A DNA stretch of 13,058 nucleotides. It comes from an uncultured Alistipes sp. (lineage in GTDB: Bacteria > Bacteroidota > Bacteroidia > Bacteroidales > Rikenellaceae). Every line of letters begins with the position of its first letter. Position 1 is the stretch's first letter. The position numbers were made by a program, and so were the translations under genes. The stretch is taken from NCBI GenBank assembly GCA_904502075.1, contig CAJGDL010000041.1, positions 1-13,058 of the forward strand, given 5' to 3'. The notes under the pieces were generated by a model that was not told the origin of the DNA, searched no databases, and saw nothing but the letters and a program-made list of their open reading frames with translations. Shown piece after piece: positions 1 to 6,745 of this stretch.

Positions 1-456
1 ATCGGACTCATTAAATTTTGATCCCTTTGTGACGGGAATGAATCGCTCGCCCATAAATTCCACATACTCTTGGACCCTGCTCACCGAATTTCCTCCACTG
101 CAAAACATGCGTACATAAACGGTTTGTTTCACCACCTCGTGTTTGCTCGGAACCACGACAACGGTCTCCACATCATAGTTTTTGGGCGTCATCAGCCAAT
201 CTCTGTTTTCGGGAGCAGGGATGGTCAGCAATTCGTAGCCGATGGAGCGGATGGTGATCGGATAGGCGGTTTCGGGGATCGTCGGCAGGGTGCCATCATA
301 CATACTGTATCCGATGATGTTGCCTTCGGAATCGAAGACCGAGGCGGAGATCACGGGGATTTGGTCGGTGGCATCGACGATGCGAAGTGGTGTTTGTGCA
401 TTTGTTACACAGAAGGCTCCTACCAAATAGGTGAAAAGAAGCAGAATTTTTTTCAT
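1..456 (-). CDS. Exported protein with carboxypeptidase-regulatory-like domain (3' part missing)
   Basis: An open frame reads leftward from an ATG at 456 to the window edge without a stop, giving 152 residues of a longer protein. The N-terminus (MKKILLLFTYLVGAFCVTNA) is a typical Sec signal peptide, probably cut before QTPLR. Residues about 24-80 look like a carboxypeptidase-regulatory-like beta-sandwich: a VDATDQIPV...ASVFDSEG stretch, then SYD-like turns and ITIRSIGYE. In Bacteroidetes this fold often opens exported or outer-membrane proteins, including TonB-dependent receptors. The following part (VVVVPSKHEVVKQTVYVR) resembles hypothetical Bacteroidales proteins of this class rather than a clear TonB plug. 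It lies 52 bases after the SPOR gene on the same strand, so it may be the tail of that unit or have its own promoter. Function is unknown. The coding call is firm because of the signal peptide and an intact frame. Confidence 0.8.
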   Translation of the reverse strand, partial: MKKILLLFTYLVGAFCVTNAQTPLRIVDATDQIPVISASVFDSEGNIIGYSMYDGTLPTIPETAYPITIRSIGYELLTIPAPENRDWLMTPKNYDVETVVVVPSKHEVVKQTVYVRMFCSGGNSVSRVQEYVEFMGERFIPVTKGSKFNESD

Positions 457-468
457 TGAATCGGGACT

Positions 469-476
469 AAAAGATA
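469..476 (-). promoter_or_regulatory. Possible -7 box before the carboxypeptidase-regulatory-like gene
   Basis: On the minus strand the sequence TATCTTTT matches 7 of 8 positions of the Bacteroidetes -7 consensus TAnnTTTG, 12 bases before the ATG at 456. No convincing -33 TTTG is seen at the usual spacing, so this is weak. Read-through from the upstream SPOR gene is the alternative. Confidence 0.2.
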
Positions 477-508
477 ATAAATGCTTGTTTGGGAAGCCGA
501 AAGATCTC

Positions 509-979
509 TTATTTTAGAAGATCGCTCAGGGTGAGTAACTCCTGCTTGATGAAGGCCTTGGGGAAGACCTTGTTCACGCGGTTCAGCAGGATAATCGCCT
601 CCTCGGAGTTGGTGCAGTTTCCCACCGATACGCGGAAGTAGGGGCTCGCGTACTCGTTGTAGTAGGGAATATCGGCAAAGTGCTCGCGGAAGGTGTTCAT
701 CGCCTCATAGGCCTTCGAACGCGCCTCGGCCGTGTTGTCCGAGAAGATGCAGACCCTCCACCCCTGGAAGCGGGTGCGATGTGCCGAGCCGGTGGCTTGG
801 GCCAGGGCCTCGCGGGCAGCCTCCGACTCGAAGACCGTAACGGTGGCCGTGCGCAACGAGAGGGTGTCGAGCGCAGGGTGCGCCAACTGCTCCTTGAAGG
901 AGGCAAGACGCTGCCCCTTGGCCGGAAGGGCCATGGCTGCGAGGATCAAAAGCGGGAGGAAAAGGCGAAAATTTTTCAT
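509..979 (-). CDS. Exported SPOR-domain protein
   Basis: The protein has 156 residues starting at the ATG at 979. An in-frame upstream start would add only MYRPNSSR and would overlap the previous gene, so the later start in front of the signal peptide (MKNFRLFLPLLILAAMALPA) is preferred. Residues about 72-147 form a SPOR-like domain: GWRVCIFSDN, an alpha-helical stretch, YASPYFRVSVGNCTNSEEA and a final FPKAFIK strand. SPOR domains bind denuded peptidoglycan glycans, and many act at the division septum. Here the domain is carried by a small periplasmic protein, a common arrangement in Bacteroidales. It lies 7 bases after the lipoprotein gene and is probably co-transcribed with it. The domain call is by pattern. 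Binding to peptidoglycan and a role in envelope maintenance are inferred from the family. Confidence 0.82.
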   Translation of the reverse strand: MKNFRLFLPLLILAAMALPAKGQRLASFKEQLAHPALDTLSLRTATVTVFESEAAREALAQATGSAHRTRFQGWRVCIFSDNTAEARSKAYEAMNTFREHFADIPYYNEYASPYFRVSVGNCTNSEEAIILLNRVNKVFPKAFIKQELLTLSDLLK

Positions 980-986
980 ACGCGAA

Positions 987-1457
987 CTATTTGGTCGGTA
1001 CAAAGTTATAAAGAATTTCGCAGAGTGGTACCTGCTCGGCCGAAAAAGTTTTCTTCATTGCGCCGATTTGTACTTGGGCCCGATAGTCGATCGACAAGGC
1101 TTCGAAGTTGCTTTCGCTGATCCGCTTTTCAAGCAGAAGCAGGGCGGCGGGGTCGTCGGCCTCGACCTTCCAACGGGTCGTAAGGTGGTTGTCGCTCTTT
1201 TTTTCGATCAGGGCCTCGCCCCGAAGTTCGGCCGTAGCCAAGGGGGCCCCTTCGTAGTAGAAAAGGATCTTGGCCTCGCGAATCGTCAGCCTCTTTCCCG
1301 ACCGATTGGGTATGAGTAGTGAGATCTCCACCCCCGAACTTCCGAGGCGTTCAATCTGCTCGATGGTCGGGGGCCCTATGCGATGGGCAAATCCCGAGCA
1401 GCCGACTCCTCCGAGGAGTAGCAGGGTGGCCAGGAGTATGTGCAGTAGCAGGCGCAT
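987..1457 (-). CDS. LEA14-like lipoprotein
   Basis: The protein has 156 residues. The N-terminus (MRLLLHILLATLLLLGGVGC) is a lipoprotein signal with Cys20 as the lipidation site. The mature part (about 30-150) alternates hydrophobic and polar residues in beta fashion: VEISLLIPNRSGKRLTIREA, KILFYYEGAPLATAEL, then a long tail ending in YNFVPTK. The N-P-N-type segment IPNRSGKRLTI resembles the LEA14/WHy (water stress and hypersensitive response) fold, found in many small Bacteroidetes lipoproteins. No catalytic residues are apparent. The gene starts 9 bases after the stop of ubiE and ends 7 bases before the SPOR gene, so it belongs to the same unit. Membrane attachment is well supported by the lipobox. 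The LEA14 assignment is moderate and the function unknown. Confidence 0.78.
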   Translation of the reverse strand: MRLLLHILLATLLLLGGVGCSGFAHRIGPPTIEQIERLGSSGVEISLLIPNRSGKRLTIREAKILFYYEGAPLATAELRGEALIEKKSDNHLTTRWKVEADDPAALLLLEKRISESNFEALSIDYRAQVQIGAMKKTFSAEQVPLCEILYNFVPTK

Positions 1458-1466
1458 CGGGGCGGT

Positions 1467-2189
1467 CTATTTGAGGGCGGTGTGGATTTGGGCAATGCCG
1501 AAACTCTGCGAACGGCTCTTTCCGTCGCGGAATCCCAAGCCGTGCAGGATCTCGATGAAGCGCGCGGGGGTGGGAAATTCATCCACCGAGGCGGGCAGGT
1601 ATTCGTAGGCCGAGCGATCCTTCGACACGGCACCTCCCACGCGGGGCAGGATGTGGTGCGAGTACCAGCGGTAGAGCCCGGCGATGAGTGGATTGGTCGG
1701 GTTCGAAAACTCCAGGACAACGAGCAATCCCCCCGGGCGCAGTACGCGCTTGAGTTCGTTGAGGCCCGCTTCCATGCGGTCGAAGTTGCGCACGCCGAAG
1801 GCCACCGTCACCACATCAAAACTCTCGTCGGCGAAGTTTGAAAGCTCTTCGGAGAAGCCCACTTCGAGGGTGATGCGACTCTCCAGGCCGCGCTCCGCCA
1901 CCTTGCGACGCGCCACCTCGAGCATCCCCTGCGAAGGGTCGCAGCCTACAACCCGAACCCCTTGAATCCCACGGGCTAACGCGATGGCCAGGTCGCCCGT
2001 TCCGGTAGCCATGTCGAGGATGTGGCGGGGGTGGTGACCACGCGCAATGCGTACCACGCGCCGACGCCAAATCTTGTCGATGCCGGCCGAGAGGGTATGG
2101 TTCAGCAGGTCGTATTTCGGGGCGATGCGGTCGAACATCTCGCGCACCTCTTCGCCCTTGGTTTGGTTCTCTTGGTTGTATGGTTTCAT
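1467..2189 (-). CDS. ubiE: Demethylmenaquinone methyltransferase UbiE/MenG
   Basis: The enzyme has 240 residues and methylates demethylmenaquinone with S-adenosylmethionine, the last step of menaquinone synthesis, in the cytosol near the membrane. The ATG at 2189 gives the normal family length. A longer in-frame start would run deep into the permease gene and is rejected. The first UbiE signature is visible at about 26-41 (YDLLNHTLSAGIDKIW). Class I methyltransferase motif I is at 59-67 (DMATGTGDL), the acidic ribose-binding position at CDPSQGML (83-90), and the second signature at 149-164 (VLRPGGLLVVLEFSNP). The C-terminus has YLPASVDEFPTPARF. In Bacteroidales the quinone is menaquinone, so MenG activity rather than the ubiquinone role is expected. 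It sits 11 bases after the permease gene and 9 bases before the lipoprotein gene. No menaquinone biosynthesis partners are in view. Confidence 0.95.
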   Translation of the reverse strand: MKPYNQENQTKGEEVREMFDRIAPKYDLLNHTLSAGIDKIWRRRVVRIARGHHPRHILDMATGTGDLAIALARGIQGVRVVGCDPSQGMLEVARRKVAERGLESRITLEVGFSEELSNFADESFDVVTVAFGVRNFDRMEAGLNELKRVLRPGGLLVVLEFSNPTNPLIAGLYRWYSHHILPRVGGAVSKDRSAYEYLPASVDEFPTPARFIEILHGLGFRDGKSRSQSFGIAQIHTALK

Positions 2190-2200
2190 CGTTTTCTGAA

Positions 2201-3442
2201 TTATTCGTAACGGATGGTCTGCTCGGGATGGATGCGGCTGACAATTGAGGTGGGGAGGCTCAGCAGCAACAGAATGACGGCCACCGCACCGAGGTTCACC
2301 CCGAGCCACCAACTCCAATCGAGGGCGATCGGAACCTCCGAGAGGAGGTATCCCGAAGCATCGAGTTTCACCACATGGCCCCACTTTTGGGTAAGGCAGA
2401 GCACCAAGGCCACGAGGTTGCCCCAGGCGACCCCCTTCAGCGTGATGAAGGCGGCGCGGTAGAGGAATATCTTTTGCAGGGCCCGATTCTCCATGCCCAA
2501 GGCCTTCAGCAGACCGATCATGCGGGTTCTCTCCAGCACCAGGATCAGCAAGGCCGAGATCATGTTGAAAAGGGCCACCAGGAGCATGATGCCGAGGATC
2601 ACGGCGGCATTCACATCGTGGGTGCGCAACCAGTCGAACATGGCCGGATAACGCTCCTGTACGCTACGGAATAGGAGGTTCTCAACCCCTTCCGGGCCGT
2701 TGTAAAGCAGGTCCAGATTTTGTTCATAGGCCATTCGTGGGGCCTCTTCCGTCGAGTGTAGACGGATCTCCACGCCCGAGATCATCCCCTCGCCCTCGCC
2801 CAGGCGTTGTACGTTGCGGATGTCGGTCAGCAGATAACGCGCATCGGCCTCCTCCATGCCCGAGTGGTAGAGTCCCGCAATCTTGAAGCGGTCGCGTCGT
2901 GCCGTGCCGTCCGCTTCGATAAAGAGCATCTCGACCTTGTCGCCCACGGCAAGGCGAAGCTTGCGGGCCACACTCTCGGAGAGCAGCAGCTCCTTTTTGC
3001 GCGGCTCGTCCCCGATCGAAGGCATCTCACCAGCGGTGATCAACTCCTCGAAGAAGCGGCGATCGAAGTCGGTGCCCACCCCCTTGAGGAGCATCCCCTG
3101 CATCCCCTCGGGGCTCTTGAGTACACCCCCCTTGGCGGCATACACCGAGAGGCCGGCTACTCGAGGGTCGGCCTCTATTTGGCTCAAAAGTGTGCTGTCT
3201 ATTCGGAAATTGAAGGCCTGTTCCACTCCACGCGAGCGGAGGTCCGAAAGTTCTACATCGGCCGAAAAGCCCACGATGCGATGGCTTACCTCCTCTTTGA
3301 AACCCATGATCACGGCTACGGAGAGGAGCATCACCGCAAGGCTTAGGGCCACGGCGATGGTTGCGAAACGCACCATGACACTCGGGCGGTTCTCCTCCGA
3401 GGGGCTGGCCGTGCGACGGGCAATAAAGAGGGGTAGATTCAC
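2201..3442 (-). CDS. FtsX/LolE-family ABC transporter permease
   Basis: This inner-membrane permease has 413 residues and the MacB/FtsX/LolCE layout: TM1 at about 25-47, a large periplasmic domain (50-275), then TM2 (277-302), TM3 (326-350) and TM4 (380-398). The tail PEQTIRYE is typical. The helix after TM2 (ERTRMIGLLKALGM) matches the coupling region of LolE-type lipoprotein releasers. I chose the GTG at 3442 because it gives the family-like start VNLPLFIARR and has GGAAG just upstream. A TTG at 3454 would add four residues (MEEK). No ATG is available near the start. No cognate ATPase gene lies next to it here, so its partner must be encoded elsewhere. Lipoprotein release to the outer membrane is the likeliest role, but other extrusion functions of the superfamily are possible. 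It appears to head the minus-strand unit with ubiE. Confidence 0.88.
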   Translation of the reverse strand: MNLPLFIARRTASPSEENRPSVMVRFATIAVALSLAVMLLSVAVIMGFKEEVSHRIVGFSADVELSDLRSRGVEQAFNFRIDSTLLSQIEADPRVAGLSVYAAKGGVLKSPEGMQGMLLKGVGTDFDRRFFEELITAGEMPSIGDEPRKKELLLSESVARKLRLAVGDKVEMLFIEADGTARRDRFKIAGLYHSGMEEADARYLLTDIRNVQRLGEGEGMISGVEIRLHSTEEAPRMAYEQNLDLLYNGPEGVENLLFRSVQERYPAMFDWLRTHDVNAAVILGIMLLVALFNMISALLILVLERTRMIGLLKALGMENRALQKIFLYRAAFITLKGVAWGNLVALVLCLTQKWGHVVKLDASGYLLSEVPIALDWSWWLGVNLGAVAVILLLLSLPTSIVSRIHPEQTIRYE

Positions 3443-3472
3443 CTTTTCTTCCAAAAACTTGATTTAACCATG

Positions 3473-3480
3473 CAAAGTAA
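3473..3480 (-). promoter_or_regulatory. Possible -7 box for the permease-ubiE unit
   Basis: On the minus strand TTACTTTG matches 7 of 8 positions of TAnnTTTG and lies about 30 bases before the chosen GTG start. It is in the divergent spacer where a promoter for this unit is needed. No good -33 element was found. Confidence 0.27.
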
Positions 3481-3493
3481 CACAAATTTTTTC

Positions 3494-3501
3494 TAATTTT
3501 G
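3494..3501 (+). promoter_or_regulatory. -7 box (TAATTTTG) for the SDR-led plus-strand unit
   Basis: TAATTTTG is a full match to the Bacteroidetes -7 consensus TAnnTTTG and lies 91 bases before the ATG of the SDR gene, in the divergent spacer. A -33 TTTG at the usual 19-21 base spacing is not evident. If used, it implies a leader of about 85 bases. Confidence 0.4.
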
Positions 3502-3592
3502 CCACATGAACCACAGATTTTCTGCGTTCATTTCATGCAGCACCCTTTTTGCGAGGGCGTCGCTAAAGAAAAACCGATAAACAACGAGAAAT

Positions 3593-4336
3593 ATGAAGCG
3601 AATTTTGGTTACGGGAGCCACTTCGGGCATTGGTCGTGCTACGGCCTTGCGCTTGTCCGGTCCCGATACGGAGATGATTGTAACGGGTCGCCGTGCCGAC
3701 CGTTTGGAGGCCTTGAAAAAGGAGATTGAGGCCAAGGGGGCTATCTGCAAGACGTTGGTCTTCGATGTGCGCAGCGAGGCCGAGTGCAAGGAGTTCCTCG
3801 AGCCGCTGGGACGGGTCGATGTGCTGATCAACAACGCCGGTCTGGCGGCCGGCCTGGAGCATATCGACCGAGGTGATACGGCCGATTGGGATGCCATGAT
3901 CGACACCAATGTCAAGGGCTTGTTGTATGTAACGCGCATCATCAGCCGCGCCATGGTGGAGGCACGTCAGGGGGGACACATCATCAACATCGGCTCCATT
4001 GCCGGTACCGAACCCTATGAGAACGGGGCCGTCTACTGCGCCTCGAAGCACGCCGTGCATGCCATTTCTCAGGCGATGCGTGCCGATCTCCTTTCGGCCG
4101 GCATCAAGGTGGGCGAGGTGCGCCCGGGCATGGTCGAGACCGAGTTCTCCGAGGTGCGTTTCCACGGCGATAAGGAGCGTGCCGAGGGGGTCTATGTCGG
4201 TGTCGATGCCCTGCAGGGTGAGGATATCGCCGAGGCGATTCATTGGATGCTCTCGCTGCCCGCCCACATGAATGTGAACGACATCGTGCTGATGCCCACG
4301 CAGCAGGCCGGAGCCTATTACACCTTTAGAAAGTAA
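3593..4336 (+). CDS. SDR-family NADP-dependent oxidoreductase (YdfG-like)
   Basis: This classical short-chain dehydrogenase has 247 residues. The Rossmann glycine motif TGATSGIG is at 7-14, TGRRADR at 31-37 places arginines after the second strand, which favours NADP(H), and NNAG is at 80-83. The catalytic set is N106, S135 (IGSIAG), Y148 and K152 (YCASK). The segment VRPGMVETEFSEVRFHGD and the late NDIVLMPTQQ are typical of the YdfG group, which oxidises L-allo-threonine, serine and other 3-hydroxy acids. The length equals the family norm. The gene is the first on the plus strand, diverges from the permease unit and is followed 39 bases later by the zinc peptidase gene. Fold and catalysis are firmly supported. 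The exact substrate is inferred from similarity in pattern only. Confidence 0.92.
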   Translation: MKRILVTGATSGIGRATALRLSGPDTEMIVTGRRADRLEALKKEIEAKGAICKTLVFDVRSEAECKEFLEPLGRVDVLINNAGLAAGLEHIDRGDTADWDAMIDTNVKGLLYVTRIISRAMVEARQGGHIINIGSIAGTEPYENGAVYCASKHAVHAISQAMRADLLSAGIKVGEVRPGMVETEFSEVRFHGDKERAEGVYVGVDALQGEDIAEAIHWMLSLPAHMNVNDIVLMPTQQAGAYYTFRK

Positions 4337-4375
4337 CCTCTTCCCTCGTGGAGAGATTAAATTGCCAGAAAAGTT

Positions 4376-5131
4376 ATGTCTGAGATTTTGCAAGCCTATT
4401 ACGACCCCACCGTGAGCAACGGTTTTATGATGGGGTCGAGCCACATGGGCTACTACCTTTTGATTTTGGTAATCGGCCTGGTGGGCTACATCGTGCAGGC
4501 CCGCCTGCAGTCGGTCTTTACGAAGTATTCGAAGGTCTTGGCTCCGGGAGGAATGACCGGAGCCGAGGTGGCCGAGAAGATGTTGCGCGAAAACCGCATT
4601 CATAATGTCAAGGTGACCCATGTGCAGGGCCACCTGACCGACCATTTCAACCCCTCGACCATGACCGTCAATTTGAGCGACAGCGTCTACTCGTCGCGTT
4701 CGATTTCGGCCCTGGCGGTGGCTTGCCACGAGTGTGGTCACGCCATTCAGCATGCCCAGGGCTATGCTCCGTTGGTGATGCGTTCGCAGTTGGTGCCCGT
4801 CGTCTCGTTCGCTTCGCGTGCGGCGCAGTGGGTGATCATCATCGGCCTAATCCTGATGGCCTCGACCAACAATACGGCCATTATGTGGGCCGGTATCGGT
4901 CTGATCGCCCTCTCGGCCCTCTTCTCGCTCATTACCCTGCCGGTGGAATACAACGCCTCGGCACGCGCCCTGGCTTGGTTGGAGGGGTCGCGCACGCTGC
5001 AAGGGGTGGAGGTGGGCTATGCCCGCGAGGCCCTCAAATGGGCGGCCCGCACCTATTTGGTGGCCGCCTTGGGTGCCATTGCTTCGGTGCTCTACTATGT
5101 GATGCTCGTCTTGGGTCGCCGAAACGACTAA
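4376..5131 (+). CDS. YugP-type membrane zinc metallopeptidase
   Basis: This integral membrane protein has 251 residues and belongs to the YugP/Zn_peptidase_2 family. TM1 is at about 24-41. The zinc motif HECGH is at 118-122 (H118, E119, H122), with E191 in LPVEYNASARA as the likely third ligand. Further TM segments lie at about 150-162, 168-190 and 228-246. The residues between TM1 and the motif (APGGMTGAEVAEKML, VQGHLTDHFNP) are characteristic of this family. YugP-like peptidases are widespread, but their substrates are poorly known and a role in membrane protein quality control is only assumed. The gene ends 18 bases before the SGNH gene and is likely co-transcribed. The length is slightly above 220-230 residues, the common size. 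Confidence 0.93.
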   Translation: MSEILQAYYDPTVSNGFMMGSSHMGYYLLILVIGLVGYIVQARLQSVFTKYSKVLAPGGMTGAEVAEKMLRENRIHNVKVTHVQGHLTDHFNPSTMTVNLSDSVYSSRSISALAVACHECGHAIQHAQGYAPLVMRSQLVPVVSFASRAAQWVIIIGLILMASTNNTAIMWAGIGLIALSALFSLITLPVEYNASARALAWLEGSRTLQGVEVGYAREALKWAARTYLVAALGAIASVLYYVMLVLGRRND

Positions 5132-5149
5132 TTCCTGCGAAAAAAAGAG

Positions 5150-6742
5150 ATGAAGAGACCCCGAAACGACTATTCGAGCCGCAGCCTGACGGCCTGTCTG
5201 CTTTTGATCGCGATCCTGATTTTGGTGAGCTTTGTTCCCCCCATGGAGGTGTGGGGCGTTGAGTTGCGCCGTGCCAACATCCTCTCCGAGTTTGTCTCGT
5301 TCGAAGAGGCCGAGGAGGCGTTGCCCTCGATTTCGGAGGCCGAGGTGGAGCTTATCGAGGTGGATTGGGAGCAGGTGGCCGAGCAGGTGGCTGCAACCAC
5401 GGCCGAGGAGCCCCTTGCCGAGGAGCCTGCGCCGGAGCGTCATCTGCGTTGGGTTCTCACCGAGTCGCAGCGCGAAGCCACGGCCCCGCTCTGGCCCGAC
5501 AGCTTGCCGTTGCCGGCCGAGGCCAAGGTGCGCATCGAGGATTTCGATACGCTGGGTCGCGGACTCTTCGATTCGCTCTACCAAAAACTTCTCATGCGCC
5601 GTCCGGTGCGTATTGCCTTCCTGGGCGATTCGTTTGTCGAGGGCGACATCCTTACGGCCGACCTGCGCGAGCAGTTGCAACTCACCTTCGGCGGTTCGGG
5701 AGTGGGTTTTGCCCCGATGGCCTCACCCCTCACGGGTTTTCGTCGCACGGTGAAGACCACCTCCAAGGGGTGGACTTCGCACAACATCATGCAGTGGGCA
5801 AAGTCTTCGGAGGAGGTGAAGCGCAGTTTTACCGTGGCCGGCTGGGTCTGCTCCCCGATCAATGGGGCTTCGACCCGTTGGGCGGGAACCGATTTCCGCC
5901 AAGGTGCGGATCGTTGGGATGGGGCCAATCTTTGGTTCCTGAGCCGCTCGGAGAGTCGGGTGGAGGTGATTGTAAACGACACCTTGTCGCGTGTTTTTGA
6001 GGTTGAGGCCGACGAGTCGTTGCGCCGTATTGAGGTCTGCCTCGAGGGGATGCAAGCCTTGGAGTGCCGCATCTTGTCGGGGGCAGAGGGCTTTGTGGGT
6101 TACGGGGCCCAACTCTTCGGGAACGAGGGGGTGGTGGTCGACAACTACTCGGTGCGCTCCAACAATGGGCGCGCCATGTTCTGGAGCTCTCCGGCGCTCA
6201 ATGCCCAGCACCAGGCGCAGGTGCCCTACGACTTGGTCATTCTCCAATACGGTTTGAATATCATGCAGCAGGGGGTATTCGGCTACTCGAATTATGGTCG
6301 TCAGATCGAGCAGATGGTGGATTTTGTGCGCCAGTGCTTCCCCGGAGCAGCTGTTTTGGTGATGGGAGTGAGCCAGCGCTGGGTGAAGGGCGAAGGGGGC
6401 TATGCTCCGATGGATGCCCTCGGCTCGATGGTCTCCTCGCAGCGTGCCGCTGCCGAGCGAACGGGGGCCGCCTTTTGGCCGACGAGCGAGGCGATGCAGG
6501 CCTTGGGCGGCATGGATGCCTTTGTGCGCAACGGCTGGGCCGGCAAGGACTATACCCACATCAACTACGGGGGCGGTCGTCAGATTGCCGGGGCCCTCTT
6601 TCGGGCCCTCTATGCCGACCTCTACGCCTATTGGCAACGCGAAACCGAACACCGCATCCAACGAGCAGAGGAGCAACCTCTCCTCAACTCGGAGTTGGTC
6701 GATGTGCAGTTGTTTAACCCCTCGTTCGAACTGAATCCGTAG
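5150..6742 (+). CDS. Membrane-anchored SGNH/GDSL-type hydrolase, probable partner of the MBOAT protein
   Basis: The protein has 530 residues. A signal anchor lies at about 13-30 (LTACLLLIAILILVSFVPP), followed by a Glu-rich stretch (49-95) that probably serves as a periplasmic linker. The SGNH core begins near 152: block I GDSFVEGD has nucleophile S161, a block III-like motif is QYGLN (366-370) with N370, and block V KDYTHIN has D467 and H470. A beta-rich insert (about 225-330) separates the blocks, as in several polysaccharide acyltransferases. The stop lies only 3 bases before the MBOAT start, so translation is probably coupled. By analogy with AlgX/AlgJ, DltD and PatB it may transfer or remove acyl groups, usually acetyl, on a surface polymer outside the membrane. 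It could equally be an esterase. The catalytic triad is visible, whereas the donor and acceptor are not known. Confidence 0.85.
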   Translation: MKRPRNDYSSRSLTACLLLIAILILVSFVPPMEVWGVELRRANILSEFVSFEEAEEALPSISEAEVELIEVDWEQVAEQVAATTAEEPLAEEPAPERHLRWVLTESQREATAPLWPDSLPLPAEAKVRIEDFDTLGRGLFDSLYQKLLMRRPVRIAFLGDSFVEGDILTADLREQLQLTFGGSGVGFAPMASPLTGFRRTVKTTSKGWTSHNIMQWAKSSEEVKRSFTVAGWVCSPINGASTRWAGTDFRQGADRWDGANLWFLSRSESRVEVIVNDTLSRVFEVEADESLRRIEVCLEGMQALECRILSGAEGFVGYGAQLFGNEGVVVDNYSVRSNNGRAMFWSSPALNAQHQAQVPYDLVILQYGLNIMQQGVFGYSNYGRQIEQMVDFVRQCFPGAAVLVMGVSQRWVKGEGGYAPMDALGSMVSSQRAAAERTGAAFWPTSEAMQALGGMDAFVRNGWAGKDYTHINYGGGRQIAGALFRALYADLYAYWQRETEHRIQRAEEQPLLNSELVDVQLFNPSFELNP

Positions 6743-6745
6743 CCC

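Noticed and set aside
70..459. Plus-strand open frame of 129 codons
   Set aside because: It lies antisense to the exported-protein gene, which has a signal peptide and a convincing domain. The plus-strand translation has no recognisable features.
3506..3580. 24-codon open frame (MNHRFSAF...) just before the SDR gene
   Set aside because: It starts close to the putative transcription start, but it has no visible Shine-Dalgarno site and no attenuator-like runs of one residue. It is too short to support without conservation data.
4337..4375. Small CTCT...AGAG dyad between SDR and zinc peptidase genes
   Set aside because: Only about five pairs, with no T-run after it. It is too weak to be a terminator, and the genes look co-transcribed.
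3563..4753. Long minus-strand open frame of 396 codons
   Set aside because: It is opposite two clear genes (SDR and zinc peptidase) with full catalytic motifs. Its translation is His- and Gly-rich shadow sequence.
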